The translations under genes were made by a program, and so were the position numbers. Positions 33,910 to 46,315 of a stretch of 64,000 nt of DNA are shown in pieces (the first letter of the stretch is position 1; each line of letters starts with the position of its first letter). Location: positions 33,977,375-34,041,374 of the forward strand of contig CAIIXF020000005.1 of assembly GCA_903813345.2 (NCBI GenBank), read 5' to 3'. A model generated the notes under the pieces. It was given only the letters and a program-made list of their open reading frames with translations. It did not search any database and was not told the origin of the DNA. This DNA comes from Owenia fusiformis (taxonomy: Eukaryota > Annelida > Polychaeta > Sabellida > Oweniidae).

Positions 33910-36641
33910 TGAACCTATGAATTGTTAAAAACACGATGTTTTTTGGTTAATTTATGACGATAAGGGTTTCCTGAAGAGATTTAGCTGGGTTGGACAAAAA
34001 GTTAGTTTGGGGAAAAAATAATATAGGCTAATTAGTGAGGCCATTATTGAAATATTGATTGTTTTCTATATCTTGAAATGTAAAAATGGAAGCAGCATAA
34101 TTAATTTGTCTAAACTTGTGTTTTCAGGGTTAATGAATAAGATATTGTTAAAATATACAAGAATAACCATGGCTGTCAGAGGGGGGGGGGGGTTGCGACG
34201 CACCCCCCTCTGACAACCCGAAAAAAAATTGGGGAATTTTTTTTTTGAAAAGTATTTTTCTCTCTAATTTTTTTTCAATTGACTCATACACTTTGAAAGT
34301 GCCCAGAAAGCACCAAATGGCATCTTAAAATTGTAAAATTTTCTAGGGGGAGTGGGCCACCCCTCACAACCCCCACACAAACAATTGAAGGGTTCTGAAT
34401 TTATTATGTATTGTCTCAGACACTTTTTAAGTGCCCAGACATCATCAAATAGCTCCTTGATATAGTCAATGTTTCTTGGGGACTAACACTTGCTCCCCCT
34501 CTGGCATCCTCACCCCACCTCCCCCTCGGGGATCCCCCCCCCAAAAAAAAATTTGAAAAAATTATGATTTTTTCTTATTGACTCATACACTTTTAAAGTG
34601 TCCAGGAAGCACCAAATAGCATCTTAAAATTGTAAAATTTTCTTGGGGGAGTGAGCCATCCCTCACACCCCCTTCAAAACAATTGAAAAGTTCTGAATTT
34701 ATTTTATGTATTGTCTCAGACACTTTTAAAGTGCCCAGACATCATCCCCCCTTTGGTATCCTCATCCCACCTCCCCTTCGCCCTCCCTAAAAAAAAAATT
34801 ATGATTTGATCTTTTTTATGGACTCACATCACATCCCCCACAAAACAATTGACAAAAATTCTGAATTTATTTCATGTATTGTCTCAGACACATTTCAGGT
34901 GCCCAGACTTCATCAAATAACACATTTATATGGTCAATGTTTCTGGTGGACAGATATGGGGGACAAACACTTGCTCCCCCCTTTGGCACCCCAACCCTAC
35001 CTCCCCCTTTGGCACCCCTACAATTTGAAAAAATTGTGATTGTTGTTCATTTCTTTTATTGACTCATACACTTTAAAAGTGAACAGAAAGCACCAAATAT
35101 CATCTTAAAATTTTCTAGGAGAGTTGGTCACCCATCACATCCCCCACAAAACAATTGAAAAAATATGAATCTCATATATTATCTCAGACACTTTTAAAGT
35201 GCTCAGACATCATCAAATAGCACCGTGAAATGGTCAATGTTTCTGAGGGAAAACCCCTTTCCTTTGCTGCCCACTCGCTCCTCTAAGAAGAAAATGATTA
35301 AAAAATCAGAATTTCTTTAAATTGATTCTATTGCCTTCTAGCACACCCTCCCCCTATTCCAATGTTTCTCCAAATTGCTCATACAATATTTAGTCTAAAA
35401 ACAATATGAAGACAATAAAATACTACAAAATAGGCTGCTTGGCCTTAATATAGAGAGTAACTGACCCCTCCCTCTGACTTACGCCCTTTGATTTACGCGG
35501 AAAAATGACAATTTTATTTTCTCCTCATTAAAAACCGCACCCCCTTGGAGAAAAGTGTCTCACAGGCCTGATAACTTATAAGATAGAGTGCATAATTGCA
35601 ACTTAGCATATTTTATGATTGAAATATCGCATTTATTCAGATATTTTCTATATCAAGCTTGTAATATATTGAAAATTACTGACTAATTAACTAATTAAGG
35701 GTTTCTTTTTTGATTTAATTGGGTTGCCAAAAATAACTAATTTCAGGGGAATGATATATGTAAATAAGGGCAGCCATTATTAATGATAGCATCACAATTG
35801 ATGTGCCCTTACTATACTACATTATATGCAAATTAGCCAAAATGTTTTCAGGGACAGTCAGATATACGGTAATGTTAAAAGATACAATGATAACTTTTTA
35901 GATATTGTGCATATATGCAAATTAGCATATTTATTATTGGTATTTCGCATTTATTCAAAATATTTTGTTTATCAAGCTTGCAGTACAAAGGAGTGACTAA
36001 TTGGTGGTTTCCTTAAATTCTTAGTAATTTAATTGGGTTGCCAATTATTGAATTTCTAACATATCTTAGAAAGGAAAAATTGTAGCCCTGGGACCTGGAG
36101 ACCCATGTTTTTAGCTTCAATGAATAAGATAATGTTAAAATATACAAAAATAGCGTATCAGATAGTGTACATATTATATAGTATGCATGTTTAGCATATT
36201 TGGAGATATCAAACGTTTTATATGATGAAATTAGATGTGTGTCATCACCAATAGTGACAAAGAAATCAATCAATTACTTGATTTATGCATGTGTTTGATG
36301 TATAGAAAAATAATATAACATGAAACAGATCCCTGAATCACACCATGTGTAATTAATGAAGTATGGTTGGATGAGACAATGAGTTGGTGTACTTAGCTAT
36401 TATGCCATGTTACCACTATTCCACAGTTGATTTCATCGTTTGTTAGTTTATTACAAAATAGTATGGTCAATTGAGTCAAAGGCTTTCAAAAATCGCTTTT
36501 ATATCATGGACATCTTCATTTGCATATATAATTTTTTCCCCAAGGTTGCCCTTTGTCCAACCCAGCTAAATCACTTCATAAAACCCTTATGATAGTGATT
36601 CCACAATAAAACATCGTGTTTTTACAGATTCAAAGGTTCAG
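33910..36641. mobile_element. Large inverted-repeat-flanked element (2.73 kb)
   Basis: About 118 bp at the left (TGAACCTATGAATTG... AAAAACACGATGTTTT, ATAAGGGTTT, TTTAGCTGGGTTGGACAAA, TTGGGGAAAAAAT) is mirrored inverted at 36524-36641. The interior holds a C-rich tandem array (34255-35240) and two or three degenerate copies of a block with CATTTATTCA-ATATTTT and TTTAATTGGGTTGCCAA. No transposase is seen. Confidence 0.6.
34255..35240. repeat. Degenerate tandem array of about 240-300 bp units
   Basis: Each unit contains GACTCATACACTTT-AAAGTG, CCAGAAAGCACCAAAT, CATCTTAAAATTGTAAAATT, AACAATTGAA-GTTCTGAATT and CAGACACTTTTAAAGTGCCC plus a C-rich patch. Copies begin near 34280, 34580, 34820 (partial) and 35060. 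C-runs in between explain the open frames seen there. Confidence 0.75.
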
Positions 36642-37499
36642 AAAATGACACATCGACTAGTACGGTATATGACTATTGGCCAATCAATAGTAACTCCTTG
36701 CTATTCATATTTAAATCAATTTATTTTTGTATTTATGTGTACAAGTGAATCAATTCCCCGCATAAATGTTCATTTAGATCGGGTTGTGCTGTTTACACGT
36801 GGTTTAATACAATACAGTATGTGTAAGTAAGAGGTACAGTCAAATACATGTACATGTAGGAGTAGGAATGGGATATACGTGGCCAAACACTCGGAAAGGG
36901 AGTAGAAGAATCGACTAAAAGGCAACAACCCATATATTGAGAGTACCTGACGAGCTGTAAGTGATATGTGGTTTTATTTGATTGTATTATGATAGAGCTC
37001 TGATTTGTTGTTTGATGGCCGCTGATCATTACGGCGTTGATGATATTTTACTGACTTGGATGTAAAAGTAAATGGTTATACAGTTTGGGACATAATCAAA
37101 TGATCGAGTCGTGGAATTTCTCCCATCTCCCATCGAAGTATACTTTACATTTTGTATACTTTCGTTCACCCTGGGATGGACTGTTGAAAATTATCTTATT
37201 TTTAATTTTGGAAATTTTCACTTCAGCAAAGTCATGACTATTTATGGTCCAAACTGTAGCTTACTTACTAGTATTGTCATAAGGTCAGGGTGCACTTTGA
37301 TGAAATTTCATGTCCATGTTCTATTTTCAGATAAACATTACTCATTCCACACATCATCTACATCTTTCATTCTTGCACAAAATATTAATTGAGGGTTGAT
37401 AATTCTTCAGAATGTTTGAATAACGAGTATATTCAGTGGTTTACTTTTCAAAATTGCAAAAACATTCCAACATCCACCCTGGCCTTAAGGTGACATTTA

Positions 37500-38890
37500 A
37501 GTTAATCGAAAGTACAAAAACATGGGAGCCATATTTTTTTGATAAAGTCAGAAGATTTTGTATACTGTTTTCCTTGTATGTAAATGCATTTCCTGACTAA
37601 AGAGACACATAAAAGAAAACCTCACATTTAAGGTCAGGGTGCATGATGGGAAATTTTCTGCATTCCTCAATTGAGTCACATGTTATTTTTCAAACAAGAA
37701 TCACTCCTTCCCTTCATTGTCTATATCTTCCAGTTTTTCACAAAAAGTGCACTTATGTGCCTAGAAAAGACTTGTGAGAAGAATGTTTTGATAAAGTGTA
37801 TAAAAAACAAGAAAATTCAGTGAAAAAAATCAGAAAATTTTCGGAAATTTTTTTCACTGAATTTTCTCATTTTTTATACATTTTACAAAACAAACCTTCT
37901 CACAAGGCTTTTCTAGGCACAGACGTGCACTCTTTGTGCAAACTTGGAAGATGAAGACATTGTGGGGAAGGAGTTATTCATGTTTGAAAAATAACATGTG
38001 ACTCAATTGAGGAATGCAGAAAATTTCCCAACATGCACCCTGTCCTTAAACGCATTTTTCATAACTATGAATTGGAGGTGTATGGCTCCCAAAAGCTAGC
38101 ATGAAGAGTGCGAAGTGAGGCTATTTTTTGAAAGTTTCAAGGAGTAGCCTTGCAACAGTCACACATTTGCAAGAATTCAAAATTTCTAGATATAGTCTTA
38201 CCTTACCAAGGAACAACGAAGGAGCACGAAAATGTGTACTTCTTGCATTGTTAGAGTATAATAAAGCTCAAACCATTGTGAATTCTAAATATTTCATGTC
38301 CACCATTTTGTTTCCTGGAACTATTTTTTAGTCCAGAGTTATCTTCATTCATGTTTCCATTGTTTATCATTCATAAAGCCTCTATCATGTATCTATCATG
38401 ATAATTACACTGTAATAGATAAAACATACAAGTGATAATCCATGCCACTTGGTGTAGTCACAAAACTTGCATGAGGATTAATCAGGAAGTCTAGAAGTAG
38501 TTCCGGCAAACAATATGTGGACATGAAATATTTAGAATTTACAATGGTTTGAGCTTTATTATACTCTAGCAATGTAAGAAGTGCACATTTTCATGCTCCT
38601 TCGTTGTTCCTGGGAAAGGTAAGATGATTTGTGGAAATTTTAGACTCTTGCAAATGTGTGACTGTTGCAAGGCTACTCCTTGAAACTTTCAAAAATTAGC
38701 CTCACTTCGCACTCTTCATGCTAGCTTTGGGGATCCATGCACCTCCAATTCATAGTTTGGAAAAATGCGTTTATGTGTGATGTTAACTTTGACATGTTTC
38801 ATTAGTCAAGATACACAATTCATATACAAGGTAAACAGATTTTAAAAACATGTGTCTTTATCAAAAAAATATGGCAGTCATTTTTTGTAC
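37500..38890. repeat. Nested long palindromes
   Basis: Three levels pair with themselves. 37630-38048 folds on an axis near 37835 (GGTCAGGGTGCATGATGGGA against ACATGCACCCTGTCCTTAA; CCTCAATTGAGTCACATGTT against its inverse). 38048-38772 folds near 38405 with arms of nearly 300 bp (GAAGAGTGCGAAGTGAGGCT, CAACAGTCACACATTTGCAAG). Outside both, 37510-37560 (AGCCATATTTTTTTGATAAA) is mirrored near 38855-38890. No coding evidence. Confidence 0.8.
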
Positions 38891-39619
38891 TTTTTATTTA
38901 ATATAGCGTCGCCTTAAACAGTTAAACACATTGTAGTGATCTGAGGATTTAGTCAAAATATGTTTGTGAGTCAACCACAGTCCATGAAAAAAACGTGTCT
39001 ATGAACTAGACTCGACGCCGATATTGATTATATATTAATTATATATTAATTAATCTCTTAAGGGACACCCTCCATTCAATTGCAGGAAGATTTATTCATG
39101 CATCAATTAATTATAATTGCATATTGTTTTATTGCCTATTCGTCTGTATCAAACACTTGTATATCTGCTTTAAGTTAATATAATCAATGATGAACAAATT
39201 GATCCAAATAAAAGCCATATGTTTAGTTTCATCTACCTCGATCCTTCCATGGTCATGCATATGTGTTTTGTTTGTTTGCTTGTTCTTTAATTTGTATGTC
39301 TTTTGGTTGTTTGTTTGTTTTTGTTTGTTTGTTTGATCATTTATTTGTGATATTGAGACAAAATATCCTTGCTATCTCTGATGTTCCCTTTAATAGTATT
39401 ATTTGTTACTGCAGCATAAATCATAGACAATTACAAAAGTAAATATCCAGCCATTACAAATTGCAATCTATGCATCTATCAATATGAATGCACGGAATCG
39501 TCTTCAATTACATAGTCATTTATCAAACTGTGTTTTATTCTGTTCATTCAGAGGAAGATCACAAGGACGGAGAAAATATCAATATAAAGGATTCACAAAA
39601 AGTGGGAACACGTACAAGG

Positions 39620-40297
39620 ATGAAGACACGGATATTGGTATGCTTGGTGGTTACCATAGTGGGTACGTACTTTCTTTCCTGAACTACATCCGACGAGACA
39701 ATTGACTACGAAATTTTGCCAGGTTTTACCCGATTTACATGATAACAGATTTATCTGATTTTGTGACCTCTTTGTGAGAAACGTCATTTGCCATGTTTTA
39801 TTGATGCCGTTATTCAAAATGTCACACTGACATTTTGAACGAACTAAATGCAATTTTTATATTTGAACTTTCCAGTGGCCCGAACTTTTTGTGATGATAA
39901 GAAATCGTGTAATTATCTCAACATATATTATCATTTGTATTACGTGTAATATTGTTTTCCAGTATGCAGTATAGTATGTGATGCTACACTTACCCAAAAG
40001 GACAAAAAGGATAAAACTCCCAAAAAGACTCCAGAAAAGCCGCCTAAAATAGTTGACCCTAAAGCCAAGGGTACTAAACCCAAAAAGGCTGATCCTGCAA
40101 TGGACCCTGCAACTGCAGACGTTATGAAAAAGATTCAGGAGGCTATTAACAAACATGCTCATAAACTAGAAGGCACTGGACTGAAAATTAATGTGGGAGG
40201 GGGAGATGATGCCCTAAATATGATGGCAGGGGATGATGGCGATGACGACGACGATGATGATGATGACGACGATGATGACGATCATGATGAATTATAA
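39620..40297 (+). CDS. Acidic ER-lumen protein: signal peptide, Lys/Pro-rich, poly-Asp, HDEL
   Basis: Exon 1 is 39620-39662 (ATG to G|GTACGT) and exon 2 is 39963-40297 (after TTTTCCAG), joining in phase 1 to give 125 residues. The N-terminus MKTRILVCLVVTIVVCSIVC is a signal peptide. Residues about 25-60 are rich in Lys and Pro (KKDKTPKKTPEKPPK). About residues 62-80 form a likely helix (ATADVMKKIQEAINKHAHKL). Then comes GLKINVGGGDD and a run of more than ten Asp, ending in HDEL and TAA. HDEL is a classic retrieval signal for soluble ER residents, and Asp-rich tails bind calcium weakly at high capacity, as in calreticulin. I recognise no family, so role is inferred from layout only. An upstream ATG at 39488 is in frame, but a TTCAG at 39553 and the clean signal peptide favour 39620. 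An AATAAA stands at 40791. Confidence 0.65.
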
Positions 40298-41927
40298 ATG
40301 GACCTACTTCTAGTCTAATTTCCCCTCATCAGATCATAACAATCAAGTATATATAGAAATCATCATTCATACGTTTCGCTGAACCATAGTATCAAAATCG
40401 TTCAAATATCACTTAGGCCTAGATCAGGTCACCCTCGAATCAAGTTGCTTTTCCAAGGAACAGGGAGTATATGAACTTGAACATGTTTTATGTGACCGTA
40501 TATAGAGAGATTATGAAACGCGTGCCTTATTTTGCCAAACATAAAACAATTGTATGAGTTGAACATCCATTTCTTTTGATGCGATCCCCTTACTACATAC
40601 ATATATGCAAGAGGGGTAGTTACGCGAGATTTGATGCAAAACTGTACTTTATAATACGTCCACCAATACGTCCGTATGTTGATTGTTGTAGTTGAGCCTG
40701 TCTCCACTGGTGTAACTGGTGTTGGGATAAACGTTAAGTCTGTAGATTAGTTTTAGTTATTGCTAACAGAACTGTAGCCAGGATTTTTAAAATAAAAGGG
40801 AAATAAGCACCAAACGGTTACAATTCTACCATTCGACTTCTTTTCTACAGTTCCAGAATGAGAAAAAGTGTAAATGATATATTTTCGTAAAATAGTTCGC
40901 CATGCCTAACTACGCTTCTAGATGTCTAAACGTGGTGTCGGTTTGATTCGTGAATATATTTCACTGACCAGTATCAAGAGAAAGTAACTACAGTTGCCAT
41001 CGAAATCGGCACCTACATGTACCATCCGCCATCTTGAATATGAGAGTAACTGCTCTCTTGCTTACTGACCAGTGATATTTTGAATAGTTTTAACCTGGTG
41101 ACAGGGTCAATATTAAGAACATGTACCATGTAATCAAATGCCATAAGGCATGTGGTACATAAGATGATGTGAAAATTTCTATACGTGAGTGTTGTTTGAT
41201 GTTGTTATGTACCAAATGGTATAAAAAAGAAATAAACGTTGACTTTTCGTAAAACAGACTACTGTTTAGTGAAAGTATGGCAAAACGTAGATTCGTTTTT
41301 TGTGTCAAACATCTCTCTGATAACATCTACAATTGAAGTACATTCCTCAAAAATAGTTCTGTATTCGGTCAAATTAAGTCTAATGAAAATGACATCAAAA
41401 CGCCCAAAAAGGCCCATTCATTTCATGCTTTCATCATGATAATCCGCGACATCTCATTTCGTATTTATGATTCCTAACTGAAACATCCTCCTATTTATGC
41501 ATCAATTCACGTAACAAATGAACTACAAATGAATCCTCATATTAAAATCGAACCCGACAGAATCTGTATCAGTTTTAAGTGTTATACAATATGTTGAAAA
41601 ATAAAGAAATTAGACAGATATTATTAGAACTTTATTATAACCCCTCGTATATCATCAATTTAGGAAGCAAGATGACATATAAAGTCTTCTCATGTTCAAG
41701 AGAAAGATGTGATGAATTCCGGAAAGCAATTTGTTGTACTTCTATTCGATGACCCCAAATATTGTGCTCATTTAAGTTGCTTGTTTCATTAACTGATTTA
41801 CGTAGCCTATCATTTAACTGATCAATAGTATAGCCTAATTCCTCAGAAAGTGAACATGGATTTTAAGAACATAACTACAGTAAAACATGTCATAATATGG
41901 AGTGCCATCCGGTTAGTGTGTTCTATG
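40298..41927. other. 3' flank of the HDEL gene; no further gene seen
   Basis: A polyadenylation-like AATAAA is at 40791-40796. Beyond it I see only AT-rich sequence and unsupported short frames. Confidence 0.5.
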
Positions 41928-42965
41928 TACGAGGGGGGATTCATAAGTAGTGGGACTTTTCTGAGGCAGCAAGTTCCTGTGTACATATCTCAACCAAATT
42001 TGGCACATGAACCGACTAGGATATAAGGTATTGTTTGGTGAAATTTCAATGTAATTCATTTTGTTTCCTAGCAACAACGGTTGCTATGGTAACCAAAAGT
42101 AGGGGTTAACGGAGCAGTTAAAAAATGAAGGGCTTGATCGACATAAATATGCTCATAAATATCTCAAAATGACAGTTATTTTCAAATATTTGGTGTCATA
42201 TTGTCCCAAGCCTTGTAGTCATGACAACTGTAACATATATTACATCACCATGCTATTGTGATATCACACAAAGCAGTGACACCAGGACACTGCCATTTTC
42301 AGTTTTTCTTGGATGGAGCAAAATTTGATTAAAATAGCAATGAAAAAGCAAGAATCACGTATAAACATCCGTGCTGTGATTAAATTTAATGCTTTGAAGA
42401 AGTTTTTAGTGTTAGAGACCTATAGTGGTTGGTTGGAAGTCTATGGGAAAGAAGAAGTAAAAAAAATCTACAGTATATAGGTGGTATTTTGTATATGTAT
42501 TCTGAATATGCTGTGAGAGCTGAGATGACCAATCTTGGAAAATATGGTTTTTAGGGTGCATACCTATGAATGATTGAGGAGATGCCAAAAATGCATTGAT
42601 TGTCATGGCGAATACTTTGAGAAAGAGTGAGATTGCACCAGAAGGATAAGGAATCAATAGTCTTGCACAGAATTGATGTGCTCCACAAAAGGACTCCCTA
42701 GAAGTCACAGATTAGATCACGCTCTGAATATCAGTTGAGACTTGTATATTTAACTAGCAATTAAAGACAAACAATGTGCTCCGTGGATCCTGTTGTGACG
42801 TCATTATTGGAACTCTCACTTTACTGAAGTTGGGTGGAACTTTTTGAAATTTTCACACAATGATTATAACATGTTTGTGGTTCTGTGTTCCAAGTTTGAA
42901 TAAAATCTGGTTGATATAAGTGAAGTTATAGCATTTGTCCCACTACTTATGAATCCCCCCTCGTA
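41928..42965. mobile_element. Mariner-like element relic (1038 bp)
   Basis: Ends TACGAGGGGGGATTCATAAG-TAGTGGGA are perfectly inverted over about 28 bp and bordered by TA, a typical mariner terminus. The segment 42340-42480 retains a transposase-like N-terminus. The rest of the transposase is not recognisable, so the element cannot move by itself. Confidence 0.8.
42340..42480 (+). pseudogene. Remnant of a mariner transposase N-terminus
   Basis: ATG at 42340 opens 46 codons beginning MKKQESRINIRAVIKF and containing WLEVYGKE before a TAG. The NIRAVIKF start and a following VYG motif recall the helix-turn-helix head of mariner transposases. The DDD catalytic domain is not present. Family assignment rests on these short motifs and on the flanking inverted repeats. 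Confidence 0.45.
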
Positions 42966-43343
42966 GACAGCTGTTACTTCCGAAGTGTTCATTCGGACAG
43001 GTTTGACTGTAAAATAGAATAGGGGTGTCTACTGTAACAGGAAACGTTTTATAACTGATGCTCCCTTAAAACAACTCATTAGATAAAATTGCTCATTAAA
43101 TACCAGTATTTTGCAATATCAATTGCTGTATTACACGATCCATTAATTCTGCACAACTTGTATTAATAAGAGAAATGTCATGTATTAATTGATAACATGA
43201 TAAGTGCATATGAATATGGCTTCCTTACTTCCCACGCCATCAATACATCTTCAGCCCTATTCATCATTTACATGACTCGATGTGTAACATCATGACAAAT
43301 ATTTAAGATGGGAGGTAACATACTTTGTGAACGACTCCATCTT

Positions 43344-43392
43344 TCCGTCCGTCCCGCCGTCTGTCTGTCCGTCTGTCCCTCTGTCTGTTTTT
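43344..43392. repeat. (CTGT/CCGT)n microsatellite
   Basis: Consecutive CCGT and CTGT tetramers (CCGTCTGTCTGTCCGTCTGT) form a short imperfect microsatellite. Confidence 0.85.
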
Positions 43393-43719
43393 TTCAAAAA
43401 CCGCTACAGATATCACCTTCATTTTTTTAATCTCATATAGTATTACATGCTGCAAGCTCTAGTCAAAATCTTACATGTAAGTCATTCTTGGTAATTATAT
43501 TGCATTACAATCTGTCTGTAATATGTCTGAATTCCATGACTGAATTATGATCATATGAACACCTAACATACCCCCCGCCCCCTATACTGTGGCCTATATT
43601 TCTTAAAATAGATACAGGCTACAGTTAAGTTTCAAATTGAACGGGTATCTATCTGTATATGTAAATACAAACCTTATTGGGCCCTAAAGCTAAGAAAAGT
43701 TCTGGGCCCACTACTAAAG

Positions 43720-43740
43720 CCCCCCCCCCCCCCCCCCCCC
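43720..43740. repeat. Poly-C tract, about 21 bases
   Basis: An uninterrupted run of C follows ACTACTAAAG. It may be a sequencing-length-uncertain homopolymer and is followed by GGATCCGCCAC. Confidence 0.9.
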
Positions 43741-45708
43741 GGATCCGCCACTTGTCGGTCACAATGTATTATGGCTACTATCAAGATTATCGAAATGGGC
43801 CACAAATTAACGAATACAGAAGAAGTAAAGTAATATATTATTTATTGTACTCATGCCTTTGCGCCAAGTACATGTACGTGATCTGTAAGTGGTAAGTACT
43901 GTACATCCAGCAGGAATAAATACATGTAACTGCATAATATATACATGTGATATACAATAGTATAATAACATTAAAATCAAAAATTCTAGACTAATCACAG
44001 TGTGGAATAAATTACTTATTATTGAACTCCTTGAAATAGCACATAACATGCAAACTTGTTAATTTGCATCACAAAACACAAAAATAAAAAATGAATCATC
44101 TGCCTCAAGACTGAACTATGACAAATAATACGTCATGAAATGCAGGGACTACAGGTAGCTGTACAATAAGCATACAGTAAACAGGTAAACATAACATAAA
44201 CAAGGCATTAACATGCATAATGTCATCACCTGTCATTTGTTACAGATGCAAAACAACTAACACTGTCCTCAAAAAAAAGTTGGAGACTGTAACAATTTGT
44301 CACAACTTGCAATTGACTTCTGCTGGTGACATAGAAATGATTTAGATATCTATTCATACAGTGGCAGTCCGCTTTCCTTCTTCATGAAACATTACATGAT
44401 ATTGATTTTAATAATATTGCTACACATGAGTAAATATATCAAAATATTGCATTTTATCACTCACACTTTCATGGTTTAACTCTTTAAAATTATAAAACAC
44501 TAATGTAATGATAACTAAATGCTAAAAGCCTTATGATGAACATCTTTCAAACGTCTTTCTCTGTGGCATATGTGCCACGATAGTGACATAAACGATTTAT
44601 AACATACCTATGATGATGAAGACTGGTCAGAGAGTACCGTTTTCTTATAGAATTGACAAACAAATGGTTTGAAAATGATTGATTGGTTATGACGTCAGCG
44701 CCTCGACCAATCAGAAAGTTAGCGGGCGCGGGCTTTTCAAAACTTATATTGGCCCGCTGTCTTGTGTACACTTTGCACTATACATCATCATAGGTATGTT
44801 ATAAAATAATTTATTGTTTAAGCAAGACTAGATTTATTCCAGACAAGGGGAAGATGTTTCAGCTTTGGTTGGACAATGACATGATTTCAAAATACCCAGC
44901 TAACAGCCAATATCATATGCATTGAATGATTGATCATTTCATTCCAAAGTCAACTTTTTGACCTGGTGGATCAACTTTACAGGGTCATAGCTAAGATCTC
45001 AAATTAGTTCAGGCAAATTTGAAAAGTGAGGCAAAAATTTCTATTTCTATTTCTTCAATTTGACTTTATTTTCAGAAAAAATTATTTGCATTAATTGTTG
45101 TGTAAATTGGGAAGCCCCTCTCTTGCCTGCCTTATGCCTGGCTGACTACATCCATGCTCTCTCTCTTAAAATGCCTTATCATTTGCAGCAGTATATGCAA
45201 AATATTAATTCATATGCAGGGGTTTCACTAGAATTTCTCACAACAGGCTAAATAAATGAGAATAACAGGCAAAATTAATAGACTATAATGGAAATCATAA
45301 ATTTAACATGGGGAAGTTGAAAAGTCCCTGAAAACAACAGGTGATTTTGTGAAAATCGCCTGTTACTGTTGCTAATAAAACCCCTTCATATGGTATTACA
45401 TGCTTGTAACAAAATTAAGCATACTTGTCATTTTATGTACATGTATAACTGGCTCATATTCTAGCCATAGTAGATTTTCATTCCAAAAACTAAATAGGCC
45501 TAGTCCATGATTTTTTCTCCACTGAATGCAAACTCAATTTACCTATTCTGGTTCAAGAAAGTGTTCTAATTGTTATAATAATCCATATTTTTCATGATTT
45601 TTTAAATTCTCAACTGGCTGTATATGAACTTTCGACATGGTGCATGGTTATAGTTTAGATTCTCCATTCTCCAGTGGGGTGCAGTCGTGCTCAGTTTCCT
45701 TCAATAGT
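43741..45708. other. No gene seen; contains one hairpin element
   Basis: Apart from the hairpin at 44590-44810 the stretch holds AT-rich DNA and a Tc1/mariner-style fragment at 44272 (CCTCAAAAAAAAGTTGGAGA). I see no supported exon. Confidence 0.45.
44590..44810. mobile_element. Hairpin element carrying CRE and CCAAT motifs
   Basis: TTATAACATACCTATGATGATG is mirrored by CATCATCATAGGTATGTTAT about 200 bp away. The interior holds GATTGG, TGACGTCA (a palindromic CRE), CCAATC and a GC-rich patch (GCGGGCGCGGGC) within about 45 bp. That is a promoter-like cluster inside an otherwise AT-rich MITE-like structure. Whether it drives transcription is unknown. Confidence 0.5.
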
Positions 45709-46302
45709 TCAAAGGCGAGGTGGGTCAGGGGTGGGTTCTTCATCAATAGACTCCAGCATGTGATGCTTCCTAGCAAACTTTATCAATTGTTCCTGGAATC
45801 CCTGATTAACTAACAGTATAGCTCGATGACTTTTAACACTTCGTACTGCCTCAATAAGTGGCGTTTTGGTCTCCAGCATATAATAACCTACTGCAAGAGC
45901 CCCACTTCTGTTAATCCCCATCAAACAATGAATGAGACAAATTCCTCCAGATGCTTTGGCTTCATCAATAAATTTCCGAGTCATATCAAAATGTTGAAAA
46001 ATGTCATATTGATGATCGTCTTCTCCAGCGAATCCTTTGTATTCAATTTTAGGAGCGTAAAAAGCAGGACCTGTTGATGTATAGCCCTCAGCAGTGTTCA
46101 ACACATGTGTTATTCCAAGTTTGTGCAAATTGTCTACATCCAAGGCATTGTCATAGTTTCCTAAGTATAAATGAGGTAGAATCTTTGCTGGGCCTTTTCG
46201 GGATAATCCCCTTGTCATTGGGGTGAGTATCTCACTAAGTTTATCCATGTAGATCATATCTTCTGGGGGAGGGGTGTGTGACGACTTTGGATACCAAGAC
46301 AT
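45709..46302 (-). CDS. Atypical dual-specificity protein phosphatase (DUSP3-like)
   Basis: From the ATG at 46302 the frame gives 197 residues, close to the size of small atypical DUSPs. The substrate-side segment ILPHLYLGNYDNALD is followed by LGITHVLNTAEG, a loop with acidic residues (FAGEDDHQYDIF) able to supply the general acid, and the active site HCLMGINRSG, which fits HCx5RS with catalytic Cys and Arg intact. SHRAILLVNQGFQEQL is the usual C-terminal helix region. These enzymes dephosphorylate phospho-Ser/Thr and phospho-Tyr, often on MAP kinases. The frame is open further upstream to 46368, but TTACTTTACAG at 46316-46326 looks like an acceptor, so an upstream 5' exon is likely and I chose the first Met after it. 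No intron interrupts the catalytic domain. Confidence 0.92.
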   Translation of the reverse strand: MSWYPKSSHTPPPEDMIYMDKLSEILTPMTRGLSRKGPAKILPHLYLGNYDNALDVDNLHKLGITHVLNTAEGYTSTGPAFYAPKIEYKGFAGEDDHQYDIFQHFDMTRKFIDEAKASGGICLIHCLMGINRSGALAVGYYMLETKTPLIEAVRSVKSHRAILLVNQGFQEQLIKFARKHHMLESIDEEPTPDPPRL

Positions 46303-46315
46303 CACTATGGCAGAA

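Noticed and set aside
42412-42708. 98-codon minus-strand frame
   Set aside because: It lies antisense within the mariner relic and shows no domain.
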